NCBI RefSeq assembly: GCF_900156605.1
Contig: NZ_FTOA01000005.1
Span: 62,001-126,000 of the forward strand
Origin: Insolitispirillum peregrinum
GTDB taxonomy: Bacteria; Pseudomonadota; Alphaproteobacteria; Rhodospirillales; Rhodospirillaceae
Reading direction: 5' to 3'
DNA length: 64,000 nucleotides
Every line of letters begins with the position of its first letter. Within the stretch, counting starts at the first letter, position 1. Shown here piece after piece: positions 21,269-29,274 of this stretch. The notes beneath the pieces were generated by a model, which did not search any database, was not told the DNA's origin, and saw only the letters and a list, made by a program, of their open reading frames with translations. The translations under genes and the position numbers were made by a program.

Positions 21269-21636
21269 TGACTTCTTCCTCCGCCCTGGACAAGGGCCTG
21301 AACGTCTCGTCTGTGTTGCAGAATGCCCAGACGCAGGCCGGGCAGGGCCAGCAGTCGTCAAGCGTCGGCAACCTGCTGGCCAAAAAAGCCAAAACCCCCG
21401 AGCAGATCAAGGAAGCGGCCCAGGGGTTCGAGGCCATGTTCCTGAACCAGATGCTGAAACCAATGTTTGATACCATCAAAACCGATGAAATGTTCGGTGG
21501 TGGTGAAGGTGAAGACATGTGGAAGTCGATGATGGTCGACACCTATGCCAAGGAAATTACCAAAAAAGGCGGTGTTGGCATCGCCGAGCAGGTGATGCAG
21601 GTGATGATCAAAGCGCAGGAGGCGGGAAATGAGTGA
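21268..21636 (+). CDS. flgJ: Rod-binding protein, FlgJ N-terminal type
   Basis: 122-aa protein of the rod-binding family (PF10135), which caps or scaffolds the growing flagellar rod in the periplasm. Core motif EAAQGFEAMFLNQMLKPMFDT and GGGEGEDMWKSMMVDTYAKEITKKGG. It lacks the C-terminal muramidase domain of enteric FlgJ, as usual in alphaproteobacteria, so peptidoglycan opening must be done by another enzyme. ATG 21268 overlaps the flgI stop by one base and has GAGG upstream; a GTG one codon earlier is possible. Confidence 0.92.
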   Translation: MTSSSALDKGLNVSSVLQNAQTQAGQGQQSSSVGNLLAKKAKTPEQIKEAAQGFEAMFLNQMLKPMFDTIKTDEMFGGGEGEDMWKSMMVDTYAKEITKKGGVGIAEQVMQVMIKAQEAGNE

Positions 21637-22342
21637 ACGTACATCGCCCCCACGTCCGACCCGTGACCGTCCGGTGCGGGCCGCCGGGACAACCCCGCGC
21701 GGGACGTCCGCTGTGGCAACGCCCGCTGCGGCGACGCCGGGCGGAGCCGAACGGGCTGCCCGTCGCCCCATGCGGGGCGCGACCGGAACGCCGTCGCCTG
21801 CCTCGTCTGCGGCTCCTTTGGCGGCGGCAACCCCGGCTGCAGCCCGTCCGTCGCGGATGGCTGCCGTCACCGCAACACCGGAAAGTGCCGTTGCCGCCAG
21901 TGCTGCGCCTGCCGACAAGCCGCGCGACCTGATGGTGACGGTGCGCGAATTGACGGCCCTGCTGGCAGCCGAAAATGCCGCCCTGCGACAGCACGACATC
22001 GGCCCGGTGCGCGACAACATTGCCAAAAAGCAGCAACTGACCCGCGCTTATATGGAACAGATGATCGCGTTCCATAAGAACCCGGTACTGTTGCAGCAAT
22101 TGCCCGCCGAGCGCCGACAGGAAATGCGTGAAGCAATGCTGGTGCTTGAGCCGATGATCGCGGAAAACGGCCAGATGCTGAGAGCCAAGATCGACACCAT
22201 CAACCGCTTTATGGGGGTGGTGGTCGACGCGGTGAAGGAAGAAACGGTCAAAGGAGCGGTGGTCTATGGCGGGCAGGGTGCGATGGATGGCACGCTGGCA
22301 GAATCCCGCAAGATGGCCGTTGCCGTGAACCGGGAATTGTAA
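21629..22342 (+). CDS. flgN: FlgN-like flagellar export chaperone
   Basis: 237-aa protein at the flgN position, directly before flgK and flgL, whose products FlgN escorts to the export gate. The first 95 residues are low-complexity and rich in Ala, Pro, Arg and Thr, hence probably disordered. The remainder is helical (MVTVRELTALLAAENAALRQHDIGPVRDNIAKKQQLTRAYMEQM), the FlgN heptad pattern. It overlaps flgJ by eight bases and has GGAGG before its ATG. The role follows from position and helical pattern; sequence identity to classic FlgN is low. Confidence 0.75.
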   Translation: MSERTSPPRPTRDRPVRAAGTTPRGTSAVATPAAATPGGAERAARRPMRGATGTPSPASSAAPLAAATPAAARPSRMAAVTATPESAVAASAAPADKPRDLMVTVRELTALLAAENAALRQHDIGPVRDNIAKKQQLTRAYMEQMIAFHKNPVLLQQLPAERRQEMREAMLVLEPMIAENGQMLRAKIDTINRFMGVVVDAVKEETVKGAVVYGGQGAMDGTLAESRKMAVAVNREL

Positions 22343-22361
22343 AAGAAATATGGCAAACGAA

Positions 22362-22388
22362 AGGGGTAAACGAGAAACGTTTACCCCT
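22362..22388 (+). other. Perfect 11-bp hairpin in the flgN-flgK gap
   Basis: AGGGGTAAACG, loop AGAAA, CGTTTACCCCT. No T-run follows, so it is not a standard terminator. It could be a processing or stability element that changes the flgN to flgK transcript ratio. Confidence 0.6.
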
Positions 22389-22473
22389 GCGATACCAGCG
22401 TAGAGCATACTGGCAGGTGACTCTGCGGACCTTGTGATTGACCCCGGTTTCCCCGGACGACAGGAAGAAAACC

Positions 22474-24693
22474 ATGTCGCTGAATCTGGCACTAAGCACT
22501 GCCCTGACTGGGCTGTTGACCTCGCAAGAGGCGATGAACAGCGTCTCCAGCAACATTGCGAACGTCAATACCGCAGGCTATACCCGCAAGACGTATAACC
22601 CGGAAAGCGTTGTCCTGGCGGGCAAGGGTGCCGGTGTGCAGGCCGGGCAGATTACCCGCCATGTCGAGCAGGGTATTCTGGATGACATGCGACAGGCCAA
22701 AGGGGTCTTTTCCCAGCTGTCGACGACCAACGACTTCATGAGTCGCATCCAGGATATTTTCGGAACCACCTCGGACAACAATTCGCTGTCGCACGTCGTC
22801 AACGACCTGTCCGAGCAATTCAACCTGCTGGGGCTGGAAACCGACAAGGGCAATCAGGCCGACGAAGTGGTCCGGGCCGGGCAGGAGGTCAGCAACAAGC
22901 TGAACCTGATGACCCAGCAGATCCAGGCCCTGCGCACCGATGCCGACAATCAGGTTTCTTCGGTGGTGGGGCAGGTCAACTCCATCCTCGACAGCATTGA
23001 CTCGCTGAACGACAAGATCAGTCTGGCAACGGCGACCAACAACACCTCGACGGCCGATCTGCTCGACAAGCGCGACATGCAGCTGAACGCACTGTCGCAG
23101 TTGATGGACATCACCTATTACGAGCGCGAGAGCGGCGCAGTGTCGGTGTTCACCACCTCGGGGGTGACGCTGGTTGACAATCAGCCGAATTACCTCAGCC
23201 ATACTCCGCTCAGCTCGGTGCAGCCGTGGGATTCGGCTACCGATGGCTTTTCCGGCATCACCGTGGCCGGGCAGGACATCACCAGCCAGCTGCGGTCGGG
23301 CAAACTCAAGGGGCTGGTCGATGTGCGTGATGGCGAGTTGAACAACCTGCAATCCCAGGTTGACGAGCTGTCGCAGACGATGATGGACAAGGTCAATCAG
23401 GTCCATAACCGTGGGACGTCGTTCCCCAGCATGCAGTCGGAATATACCGGCACCCGCACCTTCATTGACTCGTCCACCCAGCGGATTTCGATCAACAATT
23501 CGGCGGCGGACACCGCCATCGTGGTCTTTAATTCCGATGGCAGCCAAAAGGCCTCGACCACCCTGCGCAGTGTGATGGGGGATGTGGTCAACGGCGGGGC
23601 GGCCACCGGGGGACCGGTGACCATTGACCGGTTGGCGACCAATCTGACCTCGTGGCTGCAAAGCTCCAGCGGGGCCAATCTGGCCGGGGCAACGGCGTCG
23701 GTGGATTCCAATGGTCACTTTACGGTGTCGCTGAATGGATCGGGCTATGGGCTGGCGTTCCGTGACCAGACCAGTTCCGTGCCGGGCTCGGCGACCTCGG
23801 ACCTGCCGATTTCGTTTGATCCGACCAACAGCGGTGGTGCGTTCCAGGCCTATCAGAGTGACAGCGGGTTCGCCAACTTCCTCGGCCTGAACGACTTTTA
23901 CACCACCAACCAGCAGCCGAACTGGATGATGCAGAGCGATATCCTGCCTGCGGATTACACTCAGGTTGGCTCGTCGGTGATGAACTTCATGACCACCGAC
24001 GACAGCGGGGCGGTGGTCAATCACTCGCTGACCCTGGCCAACGGTTTCTCGCTGCAGGATATCGCCAACCGCATCAACAACGACACCGTCCTGCAAGGCA
24101 AGGCCGAAATCCGGGCGTCGGTGGTGCAGGAAGGCACGGGCTATCGCCTGCGTATCCGCAACGTCAACGGCAACGAACTGTCGATCACCGGCAAGTCGGC
24201 CAATGACAACTATTTTGCCGCTCTGGGGCTTCAGCCCGCAGCCACCGGGACCGCAGGCTGGATGCAGGTCAATTCCAGCCTGCAGTTCAACCCCAGCGAA
24301 GTCAGCCGGGGCATCGCGCAGTATAACACCGATACCGGGCAGTTCTATCTGTCGGCGGGCGACAACGCCAATGCCAACGATATGTCCAAGCTGTTCAGCG
24401 GGGTGCAGAGCTATGACAGCGCTGGCGGGATGACCACCGGCTCGCTGACGTTTTCGGACTATGCGGCCTCGATCATCTCGGGCACCTCCAGCCGGGCGAC
24501 GACGGTTGAAAGCACGCTGGGCTACCAAAGCAGTCTGGCCCAGTCGCTGGAGCAGAAAAATGCCTCTATTTCGGCGGTGAACCTGGATGAAGAACTGTCG
24601 CAGCTGATGGTTTACCAGCAGTCCTATGGGGCGGCGGCCAAGGTCATTTCGACCACCAAGCAAATGTTCGACATTCTGGATAGCATCCTGTAA
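22474..24693 (+). CDS. flgK: Flagellar hook-associated protein 1 (FlgK)
   Basis: Extracellular junction protein between hook and filament. 739 aa from ATG 22474 (MSLNLALSTALTGLL), which has an AGGAAG ribosome site; the frame extends 36 bases further without a better start. The N-terminal flagellar rod motif NSVSSNIANVNTAGYTRK and a C-terminal helical region (LSQLMVYQQSYGAAAKVISTTKQMFDILDSIL) are diagnostic. The long centre (about 320-640) is Ser/Thr/Gly/Asn-rich, as expected for the exposed domains. Substrate of the upstream FlgN-like chaperone. Confidence 0.95.
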   Translation: MSLNLALSTALTGLLTSQEAMNSVSSNIANVNTAGYTRKTYNPESVVLAGKGAGVQAGQITRHVEQGILDDMRQAKGVFSQLSTTNDFMSRIQDIFGTTSDNNSLSHVVNDLSEQFNLLGLETDKGNQADEVVRAGQEVSNKLNLMTQQIQALRTDADNQVSSVVGQVNSILDSIDSLNDKISLATATNNTSTADLLDKRDMQLNALSQLMDITYYERESGAVSVFTTSGVTLVDNQPNYLSHTPLSSVQPWDSATDGFSGITVAGQDITSQLRSGKLKGLVDVRDGELNNLQSQVDELSQTMMDKVNQVHNRGTSFPSMQSEYTGTRTFIDSSTQRISINNSAADTAIVVFNSDGSQKASTTLRSVMGDVVNGGAATGGPVTIDRLATNLTSWLQSSSGANLAGATASVDSNGHFTVSLNGSGYGLAFRDQTSSVPGSATSDLPISFDPTNSGGAFQAYQSDSGFANFLGLNDFYTTNQQPNWMMQSDILPADYTQVGSSVMNFMTTDDSGAVVNHSLTLANGFSLQDIANRINNDTVLQGKAEIRASVVQEGTGYRLRIRNVNGNELSITGKSANDNYFAALGLQPAATGTAGWMQVNSSLQFNPSEVSRGIAQYNTDTGQFYLSAGDNANANDMSKLFSGVQSYDSAGGMTTGSLTFSDYAASIISGTSSRATTVESTLGYQSSLAQSLEQKNASISAVNLDEELSQLMVYQQSYGAAAKVISTTKQMFDILDSIL

Positions 24694-24713
24694 CCGATTC
24701 TGGAGAGTGTGCC

Positions 24714-26390
24714 ATGTCCCGCGTTCCGACCTATATCAGTGGCCAGGTCCAGATCTCGCAGATGCTGGATATTCAGAGCCGCCTCAATGACTCGCAAACC
24801 CAGGTGAATACCGAAAAGAAGTCGCAGGATTACGCCGGTATTGCGACCGACAGCTTTCGCCTGATCAGCTTTGAGAACCAGAGCAGCCGTATCGAACGCT
24901 ACAGCGCCAACAATGGTGTGGCCAAAATCCGCCTTGATACGATGCAGAATTCAGTCAATTCATCGCAAGCTTCGTTGCAGGAATACAAGGCCCTGCTGCT
25001 CGATTTCGCTGCTCGTGACTATAACGACATGTCACAGGAAGACACCAAGGCGCTGGATTCCATCCGTGCGCAGTCTTTTACGGCGATGAAGGACTTGCAG
25101 TACTACCTCAACACCTCGGTTGATGGTCGCTATCTGTTCAGCGGCGGCAAGACCGATGTTCCACCGGTCGAAATGCCGTGGGGCAATGTTGACGAGTTTG
25201 CCGACGTCTATGACGGGACGAACACCGTGTTCCCGGAAACGCGGGCCGCCAATCTGGCCGATGTCGATTTTTCCGCCCGCACGGTCGATATGACCAACCA
25301 GACCGTTGGTGGCACATCCTATGGGACGATCGAAGACACCAGCGGGGTTGCGGCTGACACCTTTATCACCGGTAGCCCGCTGACCAGCGATTCCTTTGGC
25401 AAGCTGCTGATCAATCCGACCATTCCGTCTGATTCCACCAAGGGCAGCATTGTGTCGGATCAGCCGAACGCCTTTTCCGGGCTGTCGGTCGGGATGACGT
25501 TTTTCCTTGATGACGATAATGCGGTGGAAAACACCGGTGGTACTGCCGTGACTGACCGCCAGTCGGGCATCTATACCATCACCGACATTTCCAGCGACGG
25601 CAAGACGATGACCATCGTTCCGCCGCCTGCCGGAACCGGTGGCACGACAGCCCAGATTCCCAGCACCGCCGGAGCGGAAATCCGCCTGACGGCGCCGGAA
25701 GGGGCGCGTATTTCGGTCAAGAACAGTGCTGGACAGAACGAAGACTATACAATTCACTGGCCGACCAATGCCGATCTGACGACAGCGGGCTATGACCTGA
25801 CCACTGACCTGATTAACGGTAAAAAGCTGTTCGTCTCGCCGCCGTTCGCCCCCAGCAGCACCGGCTATGGGACCACCCAGAACAACGTGACCATTAGTGC
25901 ATCGTCCTATTATCAGGGTGATACGCTGCAACTGACGCACCGGGTGGATGATACCCGCACCATTGCCCTTGGCATCAACGCCCTTGATCCGGCGTTTGAA
26001 AAGGCTTTCCGCGGGTTGGGCATCATGGCGCAGGGCGTAAAGATGGACAGTTCCGACCCGACCAAGGTTGATGCGGCCGAAATGCGTCGTCGGGTCGATA
26101 CGGCGCTGGATCTGGTCAATGATGCCTTGCAGCACTCGACCTCGTCGAGCGAGGAGCCGAGTGATCTGGTCGGGCTCGGCTATCGCCTGGGCAGTAATCA
26201 AAAGGTTCTGCAAAATTCCATCGACGAAGCGGCCTCGTTCCGGGCGTTCCTTGACAACCGCGTCACCGATATGGAAAACGTCAACATGCTGGATGCGGTG
26301 ACCCGCATGAATGATGACGCTCAGGCGCTGGAAGTGTCGTACAGCGCGATGTCCAAGATTTCCAAACTCAGCCTGCTGAACTACCTGTAA
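24714..26390 (+). CDS. flgL: Flagellar hook-associated protein 3 (FlgL)
   Basis: Second hook-filament junction protein, 558 aa, considerably longer than the roughly 317-aa enteric version because of a variable exposed insert between about 170 and 420. The flagellin-type N-terminus (MSRVPTYISGQVQISQMLDIQSRLNDSQTQVNTEK) and C-terminus (NMLDAVTRMNDDAQALEVSYSAMSKISKLSLLNYL) form the conserved helical D0/D1 parts. It starts 20 bases after flgK with GGAGAG upstream. Last gene of the operon, followed by a family B repeat. Confidence 0.93.
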   Translation: MSRVPTYISGQVQISQMLDIQSRLNDSQTQVNTEKKSQDYAGIATDSFRLISFENQSSRIERYSANNGVAKIRLDTMQNSVNSSQASLQEYKALLLDFAARDYNDMSQEDTKALDSIRAQSFTAMKDLQYYLNTSVDGRYLFSGGKTDVPPVEMPWGNVDEFADVYDGTNTVFPETRAANLADVDFSARTVDMTNQTVGGTSYGTIEDTSGVAADTFITGSPLTSDSFGKLLINPTIPSDSTKGSIVSDQPNAFSGLSVGMTFFLDDDNAVENTGGTAVTDRQSGIYTITDISSDGKTMTIVPPPAGTGGTTAQIPSTAGAEIRLTAPEGARISVKNSAGQNEDYTIHWPTNADLTTAGYDLTTDLINGKKLFVSPPFAPSSTGYGTTQNNVTISASSYYQGDTLQLTHRVDDTRTIALGINALDPAFEKAFRGLGIMAQGVKMDSSDPTKVDAAEMRRRVDTALDLVNDALQHSTSSSEEPSDLVGLGYRLGSNQKVLQNSIDEAASFRAFLDNRVTDMENVNMLDAVTRMNDDAQALEVSYSAMSKISKLSLLNYL

Positions 26391-26415
26391 ACCTGCACCG
26401 CAGGGATAACGTCAA

Positions 26416-26478
26416 ACAGAAAACAGGGTCATGGAGCGCTGCTCCACACCTCGCCGGGGCCTCAGGCCCCGAGCAGGT
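26416..26478 (-). repeat. Interspersed element, family B (copy B3, inverted)
   Basis: GGAGCGCTGCTCC palindrome next to CCGGGGCC/GGCCCCG dyad, in the orientation opposite to copies B1, B2 and B4. It lies between the convergent flgL and mak genes and could end both transcripts. Confidence 0.7.
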
Positions 26479-26513
26479 TTGGTCGGCAGCCCGCTCTTTT
26501 TGCGCTCGCTGCT

Positions 26514-27470
26514 TTAAACCAGCCGCAACCGCTGTTCGCTGTCCTGCGCCCACAGCCATGCCGCACCGCGCACCCCACTGGAATCCCCGTGGTGCGCCTG
26601 CTTCAGTTCGGTCAGAACCTGATCGCTGAACACCCACTGCCCCCATAACGCAGGCACCTGTTGATACAGCATCGGAATGTTCGACAGCCCGCCGCCCAGC
26701 ACAATCGTATGGGGGTCCAGAACGTTGATAATGCTGGCAAGACCCCGGGCCAGCCGGTGGGCATAGCGTGCCAGCGTGGCCTGACAGGCAGGGTCGCCAC
26801 TGGCAGCCGCACTGGCGATGGCGGCGGCGGTCACCTCGCTGTCACTGTGGCGCTGATGATCGGCGGCCATCCCCGGCCCGGACAGGAAGGTTTCAACGCA
26901 TCCCGCCCGTCCGCAATAGCAGGCCGGACCGGGGCGCTCGTCATCCTGCGGCCAGGGCAGGGCGTTATGGCCCCACTCGCCGCCGATGGCATTGGGACCG
27001 GTCAACACGCGACCATGGGCGACCACACCGCCGCCAACACCGGTCCCTAAAATCACCGCAAAGGCAATCGGGCTGCCTGCGGCGGCGCCATCGGTGGCTT
27101 CGGACAGGGCCAGACAGTCGGCATCATTGGCCAGTCGCACCGGCTGGCCCAAGGCATCACCGAGGTCCGCGCCAAAGGGATGCCCAATCAGCCATGTCGA
27201 GTTGGCATTTTTCACCAGCCCGGTCTGTGGCGACAGTGTTCCGGGAATACCGATCCCGACCGACCCGGCACCAAAGCGCCCTTGCAGGCCATGAACCAGA
27301 TCGCGCAGGCAGCGGACGGTGGCGGCGTAATCGCCGCGTGGGCTGTCGATCCGTTGACGGCCCAGTTCGTGGCCATCATCGGCAGACAGGGCGATGGCCT
27401 CGATCTTGGTTCCCCCAAGGTCTACGCCGTAGCGGACGGTGGGCGCTCGATCCTGTTCCAGAGCAACCAT
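26514..27470 (-). CDS. mak: ROK-family fructokinase (Mak-type)
   Basis: Cytosolic ATP-dependent sugar kinase, 318 aa. The phosphate loop GVDLGGTKIE, catalytic motif NDADCLALSEA, and the ROK zinc site (GHNALPWPQDDE...CYCGRAGCVETFLSGPG) are all present. The long stretch of agreement with E. coli Mak (IPGTLSP-TG-VKNANSTWLIGHPF and the C-terminal KQAHHGDSSGVRGAAWLW) supports fructokinase over glucokinase. It starts 12 bases after the nadK stop, so the two are probably one transcript supplying NADP+ and phosphorylated sugar. True substrate range is not visible from sequence. Confidence 0.9.
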   Translation of the reverse strand: MVALEQDRAPTVRYGVDLGGTKIEAIALSADDGHELGRQRIDSPRGDYAATVRCLRDLVHGLQGRFGAGSVGIGIPGTLSPQTGLVKNANSTWLIGHPFGADLGDALGQPVRLANDADCLALSEATDGAAAGSPIAFAVILGTGVGGGVVAHGRVLTGPNAIGGEWGHNALPWPQDDERPGPACYCGRAGCVETFLSGPGMAADHQRHSDSEVTAAAIASAAASGDPACQATLARYAHRLARGLASIINVLDPHTIVLGGGLSNIPMLYQQVPALWGQWVFSDQVLTELKQAHHGDSSGVRGAAWLWAQDSEQRLRLV

Positions 27471-27482
27471 CGCGGGACGGCC

Positions 27483-28250
27483 CTATCCCGAAAACTGTTC
27501 GGACAGGATGCGTTCTTCCAGATTATGCTCGGGATCGAACAGGATCTTCAGCTTCACATCACGGTCTTCGCGCACTTCGACCTTCGCCACCCGGCGGACT
27601 TCGGTGTAATCGGCCACCGCTGACACCGGGCGCTTTTCGTGCTCAAGCACTTCGTATTCAACGCAGGCGGTGTGCGGCAGAATGGCCCCGCGCCAGCGCC
27701 GGGGGCGAAAGGCCGAGATCGGGGTCAGGGCCATCACATTCGACCCCATCGGCAGGATCGGGCCATGGGCCGACAGGTTATAGGCGGTGGAGCCTGCCGC
27801 CGTGCAGACCAGCGCCCCGTCACAGATCAACTCGGGCAGACGCACCTTGCCGTCAATGCGGATGCGCAGCTTGGCGGCCTGACGGGTCTGGCGCAGCAGC
27901 GAGACTTCGTTGATCGCCAGCGCGTTGGTCTTGGTGCCGTTGATGTCTTCGGCAATCATCCGCAACGGATACAGCTCGACCTGCTGCGCCCGCCGCAGGC
28001 GGCGGGGCAGGTCTTCCTCAAGGTACAGGTTCATCAGAAAGCCGACTGTCCCGCGATTCATGCCATAGATCGGCCTGGACAGGTGCATGAAGCGGTGCAG
28101 GCTTTCCAGCATGAAGCCATCCCCGCCAAGAGCGACGATCATGTCGGCATGCTCGGGCGGGCAATGGCCATAGCGATGTTTCAGACGGAACAGGGCTTCC
28201 TGAGCAACGGGCGACTCAGCGGCGACAAAGGCGATATTCTCAACGTCCAT
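27483..28250 (-). CDS. nadK: NAD kinase
   Basis: Cytosolic enzyme that phosphorylates NAD+ to NADP+. The substrate motif [11 protein letters not shown] and the [18 protein letters not shown] block (NAD-binding) are intact. ATG 28250 gives 255 aa, typical of alphaproteobacterial NadK; a TTG at 28295 would add 15 residues but sits beside a palindromic repeat and has no ribosome site. It is upstream of mak in the same unit. Confidence 0.95.
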   Translation of the reverse strand: MDVENIAFVAAESPVAQEALFRLKHRYGHCPPEHADMIVALGGDGFMLESLHRFMHLSRPIYGMNRGTVGFLMNLYLEEDLPRRLRRAQQVELYPLRMIAEDINGTKTNALAINEVSLLRQTRQAAKLRIRIDGKVRLPELICDGALVCTAAGSTAYNLSAHGPILPMGSNVMALTPISAFRPRRWRGAILPHTACVEYEVLEHEKRPVSAVADYTEVRRVAKVEVREDRDVKLKILFDPEHNLEERILSEQFSG

Positions 28251-28299
28251 CAGGGGAGCCTGATCCAGGGCACCAGCGGTGCGGGTGAGCGACAAGTCA

Positions 28300-28400
28300 G
28301 AGCATTGTGCGAAAAGTGGGAACCGGTTTTCGCAGAAACAATGCGACAGGACAAAAGGCTAGAGCAGCGTGCCTGCGTCATATCCAACGCACACTGGTCC
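28300..28400 (-). repeat. Composite palindromic repeat: element A (28300-28355) plus element C (28358-28400)
   Basis: Contains GCGAAAAGTGGGAACCGGTT between GCATTGT/ACAATGC arms, a linker GCGACAGGACAAAAGGCTAGA, then an element with AGCAGCGTGC and the conserved GTGCGTTGGAT loop on the minus strand. The gene order A-then-C is the inverse of the copy at 4761-4863, so the pair moves or is maintained as one module. It separates nadK from the NNCYAYG gene. Confidence 0.8.
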
Positions 28401-28450
28401 AGTATAGGCGCTCACCCGCCCGGCGCAAGCCTGCTGCGTTGACGACAGCC

Positions 28451-29254
28451 TTACACGATGGTCACTGCGCCATGGGGCACGAACATGAAGGTGTAAAAGC
28501 CATAGCTGACCACCAGCGCCTCTTTCGTCAGGCTGTCCGGCGGCCCCTGATTGACTGTCCAGTTGGCGATGGCCGGATCAACCAGCGGCACCCCGGCAAA
28601 GTCAAAGTTGGTCACCTGATCGCCGCCGTCTTTCTGCGACCAGACATCGCAGGCCCCAGAGGAATTGTCGCAGCGGGCCCAGTGGTAGTCACCGTACCAG
28701 TGATCGGCAGACGGCGAAATCATCAGGGCAACGAAGTGACCGGACAGGGTGTCACCAGCCTTTTCCTTGTAGGCCAACAGGTCGGCGATGGTGCTGCCGA
28801 CCAGAATCAGGCCGTCTTTTTCGGCATAGGAACTGACGGTCTGGCCGACAGACTCAACGGTGCCGGTAAAGTCGTCCTTGGTCAGCAGATAGCCACTGGC
28901 CCGCCCCGGCTGGGGAAAGGTGCTGGTGGCGATATTGCAGCCATAGGCGTAGCAGTTGTTGTTGATCTGGTTCTTGTAGGACATGAACGCCCCGGCGCAG
29001 TCGGTGGCCGGAGCGTAGCCCGCCGCTGCCGAACCAACCACCGTTGGCCCGTACTGGTACAGGGTGATGGTGCCGGTATCGGGCGGGGTGGTGATGTCCA
29101 CCGTGACCGTGGTCGGGGTAATCCACTGTTCATCGGGAGCCGCAGCGGCTTCGACTGCCAGCAGGCCCTCGATGGCCCGGGCGATGCGTGGCTGGTGGCG
29201 CAGGTCATGCGGAGCCGCAATACCGGAATACTTCAGCAAGGCGTGTGCGGTCAT
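28451..29254 (-). CDS. Unrecognised 267-aa protein with an NNCYAYGCN...QPGR...H motif set
   Basis: No signal peptide or membrane helix. The core begins NNNCYAYGCN (Cys101), continues with FPQPGRASGY (114-122), GHFVAL with His173, PSADHWYGDYHWARCD with His185, and ends in FDFAGVPLVDP. A reactive-looking Cys followed by spaced His residues recalls papain- or NlpC-like cysteine peptidases, and I have a general memory of similar NCYAY/QPG/HWYR proteins, but I cannot name a family with certainty. ATG 29254 has AGGAG upstream; the frame runs further into the upstream gene without need. It starts 20 bases after the asparaginase-lectin gene and is almost surely co-transcribed. Any catalytic role is inference. 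Confidence 0.72.
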   Translation of the reverse strand: MTAHALLKYSGIAAPHDLRHQPRIARAIEGLLAVEAAAAPDEQWITPTTVTVDITTPPDTGTITLYQYGPTVVGSAAAGYAPATDCAGAFMSYKNQINNNCYAYGCNIATSTFPQPGRASGYLLTKDDFTGTVESVGQTVSSYAEKDGLILVGSTIADLLAYKEKAGDTLSGHFVALMISPSADHWYGDYHWARCDNSSGACDVWSQKDGGDQVTNFDFAGVPLVDPAIANWTVNQGPPDSLTKEALVVSYGFYTFMFVPHGAVTIV

Positions 29255-29274
29255 GGCGGGATGCTCCTGTCGGA

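Noticed and set aside
22412-22429. Sigma-54 promoter before flgK (TGGCAGGTGACTCTGC)
   Set aside because: GG and GC are 11 bases apart instead of 10, which abolishes sigma-54 recognition.
26768-27913. 381-codon plus-strand open frame
   Set aside because: Antisense to mak and nadK; Arg/Pro/His-rich translation typical of a shadow frame.
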